Assembly (NCBI RefSeq): GCF_003323745.1
Contig: NZ_QOIL01000013.1
Coordinates: 222,969 to 286,968 of the forward strand
Direction: 5' to 3'
DNA from: Sphaerisporangium album
GTDB lineage: Bacteria; Actinomycetota; Actinomycetes; Streptosporangiales; Streptosporangiaceae
Length of the DNA: 64,000 bases
Shown in pieces: positions 19,914-29,141 of the stretch. Each line of letters starts with the position of its first letter. Position 1 is the stretch's first letter. Below the pieces are notes generated by a model that had not been told where the DNA came from, searched no databases, and saw only the letters and a list, made by a program, of their open reading frames with translations. The position numbers were made by a program, and so were the translations under genes.

Positions 19914-20831
19914 GTGCGATTCGCGCTGAACGATCTGTTCGCTGACCTACCGACGGAGCAGGTCGATGAAGCTCGGGGCTTCTACAGTTCGAGGGCAGCT
20001 GGTCGTGGCCCCAGCACTCCGGAGGAGTTGAAGGAAGTACGCGCGAAGCGGGCTGCGCCTCCACTGGCCGATCCACCGGGCATCGAAGAGATGGTCGAAG
20101 CCACGGGAGCGCGTGTCCCGGTGCGGATCTTCACTCCCTCCGACGAGCGAGCGCGAGGCGTCTATCTGGACATACACGGAGGCGGCTTCTACATGGACTC
20201 CGCAGCGCGAGGAGACGTGCGCAACCGTCGGCTCGCAGACGCCTTGCACCTCGCGGTCGTGAGTGTCGACTATCGGCTGGCCCCTGAGCATCCCTGGCCG
20301 GCCGCACCTGACGACTGTGAAGCGGCGGCACTCTGGCTCGTCGAACAAGCTCGTGACCGTTTCGGAACGGCCCGACTGGTGATCGGCGGGACCTCGGCCG
20401 GAGCGACACTCGCGCTGGCGACCCTGCTCCGGCTGAGGGACAGAGGGGCCGTCGACGGCTTCGTAGGTGCCGTGCTCCAATTCGGCACCTACGACTTGAG
20501 CGGACAGACGCCGGCCGGACGCCAGATCGCAGACGAGTACTTCATCCAGGCCTACGCCGGTCATGTCGCAGACCGCACTCTTCCGGACATCTCTCCCATC
20601 TACGGCGACCTCCGCGGCCTTCCCCCGGCGCTACTGGTCGTCGGAAGTGCGGACGTGCTGTTGGAAGACAACCTCGCCATGGCAGGTCGGCTTTCCGCCG
20701 CCGGGAATCGCGTCGAACTCCGGGTCTACCCGGAGGCACCCCACGGCTTCACAGGGCACCCTACGGCAATGGCTCGGACGGCGCTCGATGGTATCGAGTC
20801 CTGGCTGCTCGACCACATTGCTCAACCGTGA
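19914..20831 (+). CDS. Alpha/beta hydrolase, hormone-sensitive-lipase (GDXG) family
   Basis: 305 residues from GTG 19914 with GGAGG just upstream. HGGGF oxyanion motif near residue 85, VDYRLAPEHPWPAAPDDCEAA typical of the HSL family, nucleophile elbow GTSAGA (normally GDSAGG), acid Asp in VGSADVLLEDN, and His in PHGFTGH. Carboxylesterase of short-chain esters or lactones, cytosolic. Codon choice is less biased to G/C than in neighbours, suggesting separate acquisition. Confidence 0.9.
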   Translation: MRFALNDLFADLPTEQVDEARGFYSSRAAGRGPSTPEELKEVRAKRAAPPLADPPGIEEMVEATGARVPVRIFTPSDERARGVYLDIHGGGFYMDSAARGDVRNRRLADALHLAVVSVDYRLAPEHPWPAAPDDCEAAALWLVEQARDRFGTARLVIGGTSAGATLALATLLRLRDRGAVDGFVGAVLQFGTYDLSGQTPAGRQIADEYFIQAYAGHVADRTLPDISPIYGDLRGLPPALLVVGSADVLLEDNLAMAGRLSAAGNRVELRVYPEAPHGFTGHPTAMARTALDGIESWLLDHIAQP

Positions 20832-20959
20832 AGGGCCTCCACTCGGGTCCGCGTCACCAACCGCAAGGCAGGGGGCGATCTTGCCAGGGGCGCCAACGGG
20901 CGGAAACGGGATGTGAGTGGGACAGCTGCTGGTCAGCGTCGCGCGAGCGGCACAGCAGG

Positions 20960-21201
20960 CCGGCGATCAGCAGGGACGCGGGCGACAACACGCCGGAGAC
21001 GCTGCACGTCCGCTGGGGGGGCCGAATGCGGCACGGTCAGCTCGCCACCCGATGGCAAGCGCCGCGCCGGTGACGCGGCGGACCAGGCGGAGGTGCGAAC
21101 CCCGCGATTCGCCGGCGAAGGCCGTCGTAGTCGGGGTTGGCCTCGGCCATGCTGCGGCGGAGGCCACGCGACGAACCGGTGACGAACCGAACCTTGCTCA
21201 T
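20960..21201 (-). pseudogene. Short-chain dehydrogenase, N-terminal stub
   Basis: ATG 21201 begins MSKVRFVTGSSRGLRRSMAEA, the NAD(P)-binding start of an SDR (TGSSRGLG with the last Gly changed to Arg), then jumps to NPDYDGLRRRIAGF and unrelated sequence. The catalytic Ser-Tyr-Lys part is absent, so this is a deleted gene. The surrounding 20832-21586 stretch holds no other gene that I recognise. Confidence 0.6.
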
Positions 21202-21329
21202 GATGTCTTTCCGTTCTTTCTGCAGTGGCGATTCCATGGCGCAACACCTTGTTGCGGTTGTCGGTCGTGTGCCGCGCGGATCGTCCGCGCGGCGTTTCGA
21301 CGGACATGAGGCGCCGGCGACCCGAACTT

Positions 21330-21377
21330 TGTGACAGACCGGTCATGTGACGTACGCCACCGGTCATGGCTGTCACA
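21330..21377. promoter_or_regulatory. Inverted repeat with internal direct repeat upstream of the SDR stub
   Basis: TGTGACAG (21330-21337) is mirrored by CTGTCACA (21370-21377), and ACCGGTCATG occurs twice between them. This is operator-like and is probably the abandoned control region of the deleted SDR gene and/or its lost regulator. Confidence 0.45.
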
Positions 21378-21586
21378 CAGCGGTGGGCGCCGGCGCCTTG
21401 TGCGTGGCAGCACAGTCGGGAGCGAACAGCTAGAAGCCAGTCATGAACGAGCGCAGCGAGCCGGCGACGGGCCCGGCCGGGCCGCTCTGACTCAGCTCGT
21501 TTCCGGGTGTCGAGAATGTGGCGCCGGCTCCGTCCTAGGCACACCAGTGGCCACCACGGGCCGCGCGACGAAGAAGGAGATCCACC

Positions 21587-22027
21587 ATGACGATTCAGCG
21601 GATGGACAACGTCGGCATCGTCGTCGACGACCTTGAGGCCGCGATTGCGTTCTTCGTAGAACTCGGCATGGAGCTGGAAGGCAAGGCGCAGATCGAAGGC
21701 CTTTGGGCGGACCGCACCGTCGGACTCGACGGCGTCCGGAGCGACATCGCGATGATGCGGACCCCGGACGGCCACAGCAAGCTGGAGCTGGCGAAGTACC
21801 ACACCCCTGCGGTGGTCAGCGCCGAGCCGCAGAACCCGCCGCCCAACACGCTGGGCCTGCATCGTGTCATGTTCGCCGTCGACGACATCGACGACGTCGT
21901 CGCCCGCCTGCGCGCCCACGGCGCCGAACTCCTCGGCGAGCTGGCGCAGTACGAGGACAGCTACCGGCTCTGCTACGTCCGCGGCCCCGAGGGCATCGTC
22001 GTCGCACTGGCCGAGGAGCTCGGCTGA
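21587..22027 (+). CDS. VOC family protein
   Basis: 146 residues; GAAGGAG precedes the ATG. Two beta-alpha-beta-beta-beta modules: MDNVGIVVDDLEAAIAFFVELGMELEG and LHRVMFAVDDIDDVVARLRAHGAEL, with metal-site candidates His/Glu replaced partly (KLELAKY, GIVVALAEEL). Glyoxalase/bleomycin-resistance superfamily; substrate unknown. Upstream of the DGPF/ECF42 pair but separated by 218 bp. Confidence 0.85.
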   Translation: MTIQRMDNVGIVVDDLEAAIAFFVELGMELEGKAQIEGLWADRTVGLDGVRSDIAMMRTPDGHSKLELAKYHTPAVVSAEPQNPPPNTLGLHRVMFAVDDIDDVVARLRAHGAELLGELAQYEDSYRLCYVRGPEGIVVALAEELG

Positions 22028-22245
22028 GGAGCTGGTCCGGCAGCGGGAGGGGCGTCAGCGCGGCTGAGCGGCGGGAGGTCGCTCGCATGGGGTGGATCCG
22101 CCCACACCTCGACCCCACCGCGGTACGCGGAGTCTGTGAAGTCCGCCGGGAAATGCCGCGAAGGGATGTCGAGAACCCGCGCGCGGCTCCGTCCCCGGAG
22201 TGAACACGGCCACAATGGGCCCACACCACACCAAGGAGAAACACG

Positions 22246-22653
22246 ATGGCCAAGTACCTGCTGCTCAAGCACTACCGGGGCGCGCCGGCATCGGTCAACG
22301 ACGTGCCGATGGAGCAGTGGACGCCGGAGGAGCTCTCGGCCCACGTGCAGTACATGCGTGACTTCGCCGCTCGCCTCGAGGGCACCGGCGAGTTCGTCGA
22401 CACCCAGGCGCTCTCCCCGGAGGGCACGTTCGTCCGCTACGACGGCGAGGGGCGGCCGCCGGTCACCGACGGCCCGTTCGCGGAGACCAAGGACCTGATC
22501 GCCGGCTGGATGGTGATCGACGTCGAGACCTACGAGCGGGCGCTCGAGCTGGCCGGTGAACTGTCCGCGGCTCCGGGTGCGGGTGGGAAGCCGATCCACG
22601 AGTGGCTCGAGGTGCGCCCCTTCCTGGCCGAGCCGCCCACGGTGACCGAGTGA
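22246..22653 (+). CDS. DGPF/YCII-domain protein
   Basis: 135 residues, start preceded by AAGGAGA. YCII-like fold with the signature DGPFAETKDLIAGWMVIDVETYERALELA and the C-terminal EVRPF. Genes of this type are the standard genomic partner of ECF42 sigma factors; the biochemical role is open. Its TGA overlaps the GTG start of the sigma gene (GTGA), so translation is coupled. Confidence 0.92.
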   Translation: MAKYLLLKHYRGAPASVNDVPMEQWTPEELSAHVQYMRDFAARLEGTGEFVDTQALSPEGTFVRYDGEGRPPVTDGPFAETKDLIAGWMVIDVETYERALELAGELSAAPGAGGKPIHEWLEVRPFLAEPPTVTE

Positions 22654-23795
22654 ACGAGTCGCTGCTGCGGGAGCTGGTGCCCGCGGTGATCGGTGTCCTC
22701 GTCCGTCGCGGAGCCGACTTCGCGGCGGCCGAGGACGCCGTGCAGGACGCCCTGGTCGAGGCCGTGCGTGTGTGGCCGGAGGGCCCGCCGCGGGACCCCA
22801 AGGGCTGGCTGGTCACCGTGGCCTGGCGTAAGTTCCTCGACGCCGCCCGCGCCGATACCTCCCGACGGCACCGCGAGGTACGCGTCGAGACCGAGCCCGT
22901 GCCCGGCCCGGGTGAGGCGGTGGACGACACGCTCCGGCTGTACTTCCTGTGCGCGCACCCGTCCCTGACACCGGCCTCGGCCGTCGCGCTCACGCTGCGC
23001 GCGGTCGGCGGCCTGACCACGCGACAGATCGCGCGGGCCTACCTCGTGCCGGAGGCGACCATGGCCCAGCGGATCAGCAGGGCCAAGCGGACCGTCTCGG
23101 GCGTCCGGTTCAACGAGCCCGGAGACGTCGCCACCGTGCTGCGCGTGCTCTACCTGGTCTTCAACGAGGGCTACTCCGGCGACGTCGACCTCGCCGCCGA
23201 GGCGATCCGGCTCACTCGCCAACTGGCGGCCAAGACCAAGCACGAGGAGGTCGCGGGCCTGCTCGCGCTCATGCTGCTGCACCACGCCCGGCGCCCGGCA
23301 CGGACCGGCCCCGACGGCCGGCTCGTGCCCCTCGCCGAGCAGGACCGCGGCCTGTGGAACACCCGCCTGATCGCCGAGGGCGTCGACGTGCTCCAGGCTG
23401 CCCTCGCCCGCGACCGCCTGGGCGAGTTCCAGGCCCAAGCCGCCATCGCCGCGCTGCACGCCGACGCCCGCACGGCCGAGGAGACCGACTGGGTGCAGAT
23501 CGTCGAGTGGTACGACGAACTGGTGCGCCTCACCGACAACCCGGTGGCCCGCCTCAACCGGGCCGTCGCGGTCGGCGAGGCCGACGGCCCGCGGGCCGGC
23601 CTGGCCGCCCTGGCGGAACTCGACCCCGCCCTGCCCCGCCACACCGCCGCCGCGGCGTACCTGCACCAGCGTGACGGTGACCCGGTGACTGCGGCACGGC
23701 TCTACGCCGAAGCCGCCCGATCAGCGCCCAGCCTCCCCGAACGCGACCACCTCACGCGACAGGCCGCGCGGCTCAACGCGCAACTGCGCAGTTGA
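22650..23795 (+). CDS. ECF42-type RNA polymerase sigma factor
   Basis: 381 residues from GTG 22650. Sigma region 2: DFAAAEDAVQDALVEAVRVWPEGPPRDPKGWLVTVAWRKFLD; region 4: LTTRQIARAYLVPEATMAQRISRAKRTV. A roughly 200-residue helical, TPR-like C-terminal extension (DUF6596 region: VLYLVFNEGYSGD, LLALMLLHHARRPAR, AAIAALHADARTAEETDW, GLAALAEL) replaces an anti-sigma factor as regulator in this group. It is expected to transcribe its own operon with the DGPF partner. Confidence 0.92.
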   Translation: MNESLLRELVPAVIGVLVRRGADFAAAEDAVQDALVEAVRVWPEGPPRDPKGWLVTVAWRKFLDAARADTSRRHREVRVETEPVPGPGEAVDDTLRLYFLCAHPSLTPASAVALTLRAVGGLTTRQIARAYLVPEATMAQRISRAKRTVSGVRFNEPGDVATVLRVLYLVFNEGYSGDVDLAAEAIRLTRQLAAKTKHEEVAGLLALMLLHHARRPARTGPDGRLVPLAEQDRGLWNTRLIAEGVDVLQAALARDRLGEFQAQAAIAALHADARTAEETDWVQIVEWYDELVRLTDNPVARLNRAVAVGEADGPRAGLAALAELDPALPRHTAAAAYLHQRDGDPVTAARLYAEAARSAPSLPERDHLTRQAARLNAQLRS

Positions 23796-23805
23796 GCGAC
23801 GGGCG

Positions 23806-24048
23806 CCAGGCATTCACCGCCACACCATCGCCGATCTCGCCGAGGTGTTCGCCGTGGCGGGTCAGGGAGGGGGTGAGCCCCTGCCAGGGCGGCCAAGCCG
23901 CTCGCTCACCCTGGCCGACCCTCTCCGCCGCGTCGTCATCGTCGAGGACCGGCTCCTTCCACCGACTCCAGCCCACCTGTTCCTTGGCCGCGCCGGTCTG
24001 CTCGGTCACCGCCGCCCACCACGCCGCCGTGACGATCACGCGACCGGA
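23806..24048 (-). other. Unassigned coding-like fragment
   Basis: Minus-strand frame containing AAWWAAVTEQTGAAKEQVGW, KEPVLDDDDAAERVGQGERA and HGEHLGEIGDGVAVNAW has strong G/C third-position bias. I cannot name the family, and it has no start of its own: the frame merges upstream with the antisense of nothing recognisable beyond the esterase stop. Probably the C-terminal piece of a lost gene. Confidence 0.3.
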
Positions 24049-25355
24049 GGCGGCTGTAATGCATGGCCACGAAAGGGGATGAGGGAGACCTCGGGGAAGC
24101 GAGTGTTGGGGCCCTCGAACAGGTGGGTCGGCTTGCCTCGCAGGTGCAGGTCGAAGAAGGCCCCGACATAGGCGCGCTGGGCCGCCACCGAACGGCCGGG
24201 ATCGATCGTGCCCACGTAGTCCGCGAGCGGCACCGTGGGGAGCTTGGCCGCGATCTGCGGCAGCAGCGGCTGCAGGTCTGTGAACGAGCCGTGGGCCGCG
24301 CCCTTGAAGCGCAGTTCCCGCTTCCATCCGGTCGAGGCCCGCCAGAACGACTTCCAGCTCGGCTCGCTGTCACGCGTGTGGGTCTCGGCCGCCAGTTGCA
24401 GGAACGGCCTGGTCACACCGCGTGTGGCCACCGGGCCGACATAGGCGCCGTCGAGGTTGACGCCGGCGTCCACGCGGGCGTCGTCGCGGGTCAGTTGCGC
24501 GGCGACCGACCCGCCCAGCGACTGTCCCAGCGCCCCCACCCGCGAGGCGTCGGGCGCGCCGAGCATCCCTTCGGGCAGCTTGCCGCCGATCGGGCGGCCG
24601 TGGGCCAGGGCGGTGACCTGGTCGAGGACGTGGCGCATGTCCGCCAGGCGCGCCCGTGCGTGCTCGGCCAGCAGTTTGGCGATGACCTTCGGCGTCAACT
24701 TCGCGGGCAGGGGCAGGGCGCGCACCAGGCGTCGGCCGGGGAACTCCACCTGGTCGGCCTCGTAGGTGTGGTCGACGGTGACGACCAGGTAGCCGCGCGA
24801 GGCCAGGTCCTCGACCAGGGTGGTGCCCAGCGTGCGCGGCCCGCCGTCCCCCGAACCGAACAGCACCACCGGCAGCTTGCCCGCACGCGGCTCGACCGGC
24901 GCGCCCACGCGGGCATGGGTGCGCGTGGCGGCCCAGGCGACGGCGCCCTTGGCGATGCCCAGGGGCGGCGCCGAGTGCCGATCCCAGTCGGCGGCGGCCA
25001 GCGGCGCCATGTGCGGCGCGAGCGGCCCGCCCCCCGTCGCCGGGTACCACAGGCTGATCATCAGTTCCCGGTACGGCTTGGCCGTCACCAGCGGATCGGG
25101 CCGCGAGCGGTCGACCAGCCGCATGGCCACGGTCCCGACCGGAAACGGGCCGCCGGGCGCGGGCAGGCTCACGCTGATCGGGCTCCCGGCCTCGGCGCCG
25201 GCCGCGGGCAGGGAGACCGCCAGCACCAGCACGGCCAGCCCCGCGACCTTGCCCGCGGCTTTCGAGACGGCGGGCGCGGGGCTCTTGAAGACAGCGAACG
25301 AACCGGCGGCCCTGGCACCCATGGCCAGATCCGTATTTCTCGTGACGAAGGACAT
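24036..25355 (-). CDS. Secreted alpha/beta hydrolase, PAF-acetylhydrolase-like
   Basis: 439 residues from ATG 25355 (GAGGAGC upstream). A hydrophobic segment AGLAVLVLAVSLPAAGAEA around residues 40-60 acts as signal or anchor after an unusually long basic N-terminus. Catalytic region: VVLFGSGDGG oxyanion loop, DLASRGYLVVTVDHTYEAD, nucleophile elbow GQSLGG, acid in VNLDGAY, His in AAHGSF. Matches the platelet-activating-factor acetylhydrolase type II / dienelactone-like esterase group. Divergent from the two-component operon. Confidence 0.85.
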   Translation of the reverse strand: MSFVTRNTDLAMGARAAGSFAVFKSPAPAVSKAAGKVAGLAVLVLAVSLPAAGAEAGSPISVSLPAPGGPFPVGTVAMRLVDRSRPDPLVTAKPYRELMISLWYPATGGGPLAPHMAPLAAADWDRHSAPPLGIAKGAVAWAATRTHARVGAPVEPRAGKLPVVLFGSGDGGPRTLGTTLVEDLASRGYLVVTVDHTYEADQVEFPGRRLVRALPLPAKLTPKVIAKLLAEHARARLADMRHVLDQVTALAHGRPIGGKLPEGMLGAPDASRVGALGQSLGGSVAAQLTRDDARVDAGVNLDGAYVGPVATRGVTRPFLQLAAETHTRDSEPSWKSFWRASTGWKRELRFKGAAHGSFTDLQPLLPQIAAKLPTVPLADYVGTIDPGRSVAAQRAYVGAFFDLHLRGKPTHLFEGPNTRFPEVSLIPFRGHALQPPPVA

Positions 25356-25514
25356 GCGAAAGCTCCTCGAACGGAAAGGATGTTCGACGAGGCTGGCAGC
25401 CCGGCACGCCCACGGGCCAGCGGCGGAGGTCGCACGCGCGCATGCGACTTTCGGATGGCGGTCGTCCCCGAGGACGAGCAGGAGCGAACCCGCAGCACTA
25501 CTAGGGTGAAGCGC

Positions 25515-26726
25515 ATGAAACCAGCCGACCGTCTGGCGGCTCGCCTCACCGCGCTCGGCCGATGGTCGACCGTGCCCGCCGACGCGCTGCTGGCCGCCGC
25601 GCTGTTCCTGGCCACGCTCGGACCCGGCCAGGTGCTGTCCGGCCCTCCATGGCTGCTCGCGCTGCAGACGGCGCTGGTGGCGCCGCTGGCCTGGAGACGG
25701 CGCGCCCCGATGACGGTCCTGGGCGCGATCGGCCTCGCCGCCGCCGTCCAGTGGGCGCTGGACGTGCAGCTTCCCGCCGACGCCGCCCTCCTGGCGGCCC
25801 TGTACACGGTCGCCGCGCGCCGCCCGTGGCGCCACGCCCTGTCGGCGGCGCTCGCGCTACAGGCCGGGGTGCTGCTGGCCGCCGCCCGCTGGGCGCCGCC
25901 CGGCCAGTTCCCCTTCACCGCGGCCGCGCTGAGCGCGATGGCGGCCGCCGCCCTCATGACCGGCCTGTGGACGCGGACGCAGGGGGCGTACGTGACCTCC
26001 CTGGAACGCGACCGCGAGCACCGGGCACGGCTCGCCGTCGCCCAGGAACGCGCGCGGATGACCCGCGACATGCACGACATCGTCACCCACAACCTGTCGG
26101 TCATGGTGGCGCTCGCCGACAGCGCCACCTACGTCCGCCATAGCGCGCCTGACCGGGCCGCCGCGGCGATGGAGCACATCGCGGCGACAGGACGCCAGGC
26201 CCTGCAGGACATGCGCCGCTCCCTGAGCACCGGCCGCGGCCGCGCCACCTCGGACGAGGAGGGCCGCGACGAGATGCTTCAGCCCGCGCCGGGGATCGCC
26301 GAGCTCGGCCCCCTGGCCCAGCGGATGCGCGCGGCCGGGCTGGCGACGTGTGTCCGCGTGGCCGGTGACACCGAGGCCGTTCCCGCCGCCGCCCAGCTGA
26401 CGATCTACCGGCTGGTTCAGGAGGCGCTGACGAACACACTGCGGCACGCGCCCAGGGCCCGCGCCGATGTACGGGTCGAAGTATCGTCGCGCCGTGCCGA
26501 GGTGGAGGTCACCGATGTTCGCGACCCGGCTGTGCCTGGCGACCCTTGGCCCCTCGACGCGGAGACCCGGGTGGCCGGGCCCCGCTCTGGGCCCCGGGGC
26601 GATGGACGCGGGATCGCGGGCATGCGGGAACGGGTGGCCGCATACGGCGGGACCCTGGACGCCGGGCCGCTGACGGGCGGCGGATGGCGGGTGCTGGCCG
26701 TGCTGGACCTGGGAGCGCCACGATGA
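25515..26726 (+). CDS. Two-component sensor histidine kinase (NarL-type partner)
   Basis: 403 residues from ATG 25515. N-terminal half has about five hydrophobic helices; then a HisKA_3 dimer helix TRDMHDIVTHNLSVMVALAD with the phospho-acceptor His, and a HATPase domain (QEALTNTLRHAPRARADV N-box, GRGIAGMRERVAAYGG G-box). An in-frame GTG at 25506 directly follows a TACTAG -10-like box and could be a leaderless start. Its stop overlaps the regulator start (ATGA). Confidence 0.9.
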   Translation: MKPADRLAARLTALGRWSTVPADALLAAALFLATLGPGQVLSGPPWLLALQTALVAPLAWRRRAPMTVLGAIGLAAAVQWALDVQLPADAALLAALYTVAARRPWRHALSAALALQAGVLLAAARWAPPGQFPFTAAALSAMAAAALMTGLWTRTQGAYVTSLERDREHRARLAVAQERARMTRDMHDIVTHNLSVMVALADSATYVRHSAPDRAAAAMEHIAATGRQALQDMRRSLSTGRGRATSDEEGRDEMLQPAPGIAELGPLAQRMRAAGLATCVRVAGDTEAVPAAAQLTIYRLVQEALTNTLRHAPRARADVRVEVSSRRAEVEVTDVRDPAVPGDPWPLDAETRVAGPRSGPRGDGRGIAGMRERVAAYGGTLDAGPLTGGGWRVLAVLDLGAPR

Positions 26727-27442
26727 TCCGGCTGCTGATCGCCGACGACGAGTCGCTGCTGCGGATGGCCTTCCGCATGGTCTTCGAGGCCGAGCCGGAC
26801 ATGGAGGTGGCCGGCGAAGCGGACGACGGCGAGCAGGCGGCCCGGCTGGCGCGGCACCTGCGTCCGGACGTGGTGCTGATGGACGTGCGCATGCCCGGCC
26901 TGGACGGCATCGAGGCCACCCGCCGGATCGTACGCGACAGCCCGCGCTCGCGCGTGCTCATCCTGACGACCTTCGATCTGGACGAGTACGCCTTCGCCGG
27001 GCTGAAGGCCGGAGCGGCCGGGTTCCTGCCGAAGAACACGCGGCCACAGGAGCTGCTGAGCGCGATCCGCAACGTCGCGGCGGGAGAGGCGGCGCTGTCG
27101 CCGCGCGTCACCCGCCGCGTGCTGGAGAGGTTCGCGCCGCAGATGACAGCGGGGCCGGACGAGCGGGACGAGCGGCTGGGGCAGCTGACCGCGCGCGAGC
27201 ACGAGGTGCTGATGCAGGTGGCGCGCGGGCTGTCCAACGCCGAGGTCGCCGCGGCGTTGCATCTGGCCGAGGCGACGGTCAAGACGCATCTGAGCCGCGT
27301 GCTGGTCAAGCTCGGGCTGCGCGATCGCGCCCAGGTGGTGGTCTTCGCCTACGACAGCGGCCTCGTCCGCCCCGCCCCACCGTTATCGGCACCGCCGGAC
27401 TCGCCACTCTGCGCCGGCTCGTCAACAACGGCGTCTCCGTGA
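26723..27442 (+). CDS. LuxR/NarL-type response regulator
   Basis: 239 residues. Receiver: LLIADDESLLRMAFRMVF, phospho-Asp in VVLMDVRMPGLDG, conserved Thr in LILTTFD and Lys in FLPKNTRPQEL. C-terminal LuxR HTH: LTAREHEVLMQVARGLSNAEVAAALHLAEATVKTHLSRVLVKLGLRDR. Relatives end soon after VFAYDSGLVRP; here about 20 extra residues follow because the native stop was lost and the frame reads into a Tn3 resolvase remnant. Coupled to the kinase gene upstream. Confidence 0.92.
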   Translation: MIRLLIADDESLLRMAFRMVFEAEPDMEVAGEADDGEQAARLARHLRPDVVLMDVRMPGLDGIEATRRIVRDSPRSRVLILTTFDLDEYAFAGLKAGAAGFLPKNTRPQELLSAIRNVAAGEAALSPRVTRRVLERFAPQMTAGPDERDERLGQLTAREHEVLMQVARGLSNAEVAAALHLAEATVKTHLSRVLVKLGLRDRAQVVVFAYDSGLVRPAPPLSAPPDSPLCAGSSTTASP

Positions 27443-27730
27443 CCGAAGCCGCACGAACCCTCGAGATCGGCCGATCCATCGCCTGCGCGGCACGCGCTCG
27501 GCCTGGTCGTCAACGCTGTCGCGCTGTGGAACACCCGCTACCTGTCAGCGGCCGTCGACCAGCTCCGCGCCCAGGGCGTCCCGGCCGAGACGAGGACGTC
27601 GCCCGCCTCGGTCCACCCGGCCAGGCCCACATCAACTTCCTGTGCCGCTACGCCAGCACCGCCTCCGCGCCCGCCCAAGGCCTTCGGCAGTTCGGCGAAG
27701 TCCCCGACCTGCCCGGTACCGCCGGTTGAG
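27382..27730 (+). pseudogene. Tn3 element remnant: resolvase HTH tail joined to transposase C-terminus
   Basis: VIGTAGLATLRRLVNNGVSV and TEAARTLEIGRSI form the C-terminal HTH of a serine resolvase. From 27497 another frame reads LGLVVNAVALWNTRYLSAAV and DQLRAQG, then DEDVARLGPPGQAHINFL in a third frame: the C-terminus of a Tn3 transposase. An internal deletion fused the two element genes, and at least two frameshifts are present. Confidence 0.75.
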
Positions 27731-27787
27731 CCGAAGGCGTGCGGTTCCTCGCGGTTCCTCATCCGCGCGGGGCATAAGATCGGCGGC

Positions 27788-28525
27788 ATGGCGACGCGGC
27801 TTGTTCAGATTGCGATGAATGCTCGGGATGACTCCGCACTCGGCCGGTTCTGGGCGGAGGCGCTCGGCTGGACCATTTCCAGCGAGGAACCGGGCGTGAC
27901 CAACCTCGAACCCGAGGGCTTCGCCTATCCCGACCCCATCGCCGTCTGCATCGACATCATCGCCGTCCCGGAACCCAAGACGGTGAAGAACCGCGTGCAC
28001 GTCGACCTCGCCACCACCTCAGCGGCCCATCAGGCGGACCTGATCGCGCGCCTCCAGGCTCTCGGTGCGACGCCCGCCGACGTCGGCCAGGGCGACGTGT
28101 CGTGGACGGTCCTCGCCGACCCGGAGGGCAACGAGTTCTGCGTGCTGGAGCCTCGATCGATCTACCAGGACACCGGGCCGATGGCCGCGGTGGTGGCCGA
28201 CTGCGCCGATCCGCGGGCCATGGCCCGGTTCTGGGGTGAGGCGATGGACTGGACCGTGCACGAGGTGACCGACGATCACGCGGTGCTGCGCTCCGCCAAG
28301 GGCGCTGGCCCGTATCTGGAGTTCCTCCGAACGCCCGACGTCAAGGCCGTGAAGAACCGCGTCCATCTCGACCTCCGGCCTTACCCTGGTGACGATCAGG
28401 CGGCGGAGGTGGCCCGGCTGAGGGCTCTGGGCGCCAGCGACATCGACCTCGGCCAGGGCGACGTCCCGTGGACGTGCCTCGTCGACCCGGAGGGCAACGA
28501 GTTCTGCGTCCTCACCCCGCGCTGA
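27788..28525 (+). CDS. Two-domain VOC (glyoxalase-like) protein
   Basis: 245 residues made of two homologous VOC domains (about 1-120 and 125-245). Each has the same ending, DLGQGDVPWTCLVDPEGNEFCVL in the second and VGQGDVSWTVLADPEGNEFC in the first, and each has KNRVHxDL in the middle, so the gene arose by internal duplication. Function unknown; the glyoxalase-like domain set is common in actinomycetes. Begins right after the Tn3 remnant. Confidence 0.85.
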   Translation: MATRLVQIAMNARDDSALGRFWAEALGWTISSEEPGVTNLEPEGFAYPDPIAVCIDIIAVPEPKTVKNRVHVDLATTSAAHQADLIARLQALGATPADVGQGDVSWTVLADPEGNEFCVLEPRSIYQDTGPMAAVVADCADPRAMARFWGEAMDWTVHEVTDDHAVLRSAKGAGPYLEFLRTPDVKAVKNRVHLDLRPYPGDDQAAEVARLRALGASDIDLGQGDVPWTCLVDPEGNEFCVLTPR

Positions 28526-28580
28526 CGCGGACCCTCCTCATCCGCTGCTTGATGAGACCGCGCGCGCGGCTACATGCCCG

Positions 28581-29141
28581 CTAGTCCCCGGCCATCACGG
28601 TAAAGGTGAACCCGGCGCTCGTCGGACGGCGCAGCGGAATGTCGCACTTGATCCGGCGCAGCACCTCGTTCCTGCTGAGCCCGAGCCCCTGCGCGATGAG
28701 CCGATCCGGGCGTACCGGCACCGGGTCCTTGAAGACGACCTCCACCTGGACCGGCCACGCCTCGTCGGGCCATGCCGACGGGGTGTCCAGCCGCCAGGCC
28801 CCATTCCAGTCCAGGGTGAAGCGGTTGCGCCGGGCGAGCAGCGGATCCAACAGCCTGGACGCCACCAGCTCCGGATCGCCGGCGTGGTAGCCGTCGAGCT
28901 CGGCTGGATCGAAGGATCCGACCGGTGCTCGCTCGTGCACGGTGAGCTTGGTCGTCCGATCGCAGGACACGCAGCGGACCAGCAGCCACACGTCCAGTAG
29001 CTTGCCGTTGGCGTTGACGCGGAACCTGCCCTCGCCGGTGCTGGCCGACTCCGACCGGCAGTCCACGCACCGCAACGACAGCAGAGGCAGCCTGGTCCGT
29101 CGAACGACCCAGGGCAGCACAGTATGAGGTTGTGAAGACAT
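28581..29141 (-). CDS. DUF1062 domain protein
   Basis: 186 residues. Two CxxC pairs (RCVDCRS, RCVSCDR) frame the conserved core FRVNANGKLLDVWLLVRC, typical of DUF1062, and the C-terminal part LIAQGLGLSRNEVLRRIKCDI resembles an S4-like RNA-binding helix pair. Probably a zinc-binding nucleic-acid-associated protein; no function is established for the family. Single gene on the minus strand. Confidence 0.82.
   Translation of the reverse strand: MSSQPHTVLPWVVRRTRLPLLSLRCVDCRSESASTGEGRFRVNANGKLLDVWLLVRCVSCDRTTKLTVHERAPVGSFDPAELDGYHAGDPELVASRLLDPLLARRNRFTLDWNGAWRLDTPSAWPDEAWPVQVEVVFKDPVPVRPDRLIAQGLGLSRNEVLRRIKCDIPLRRPTSAGFTFTVMAGD

Noticed and set aside
24063..25514. Long plus-strand N-terminal extension of the histidine kinase
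   Set aside because: It is antisense to the esterase; the kinase begins only at 25506-25515 where hydrophobic helices start.
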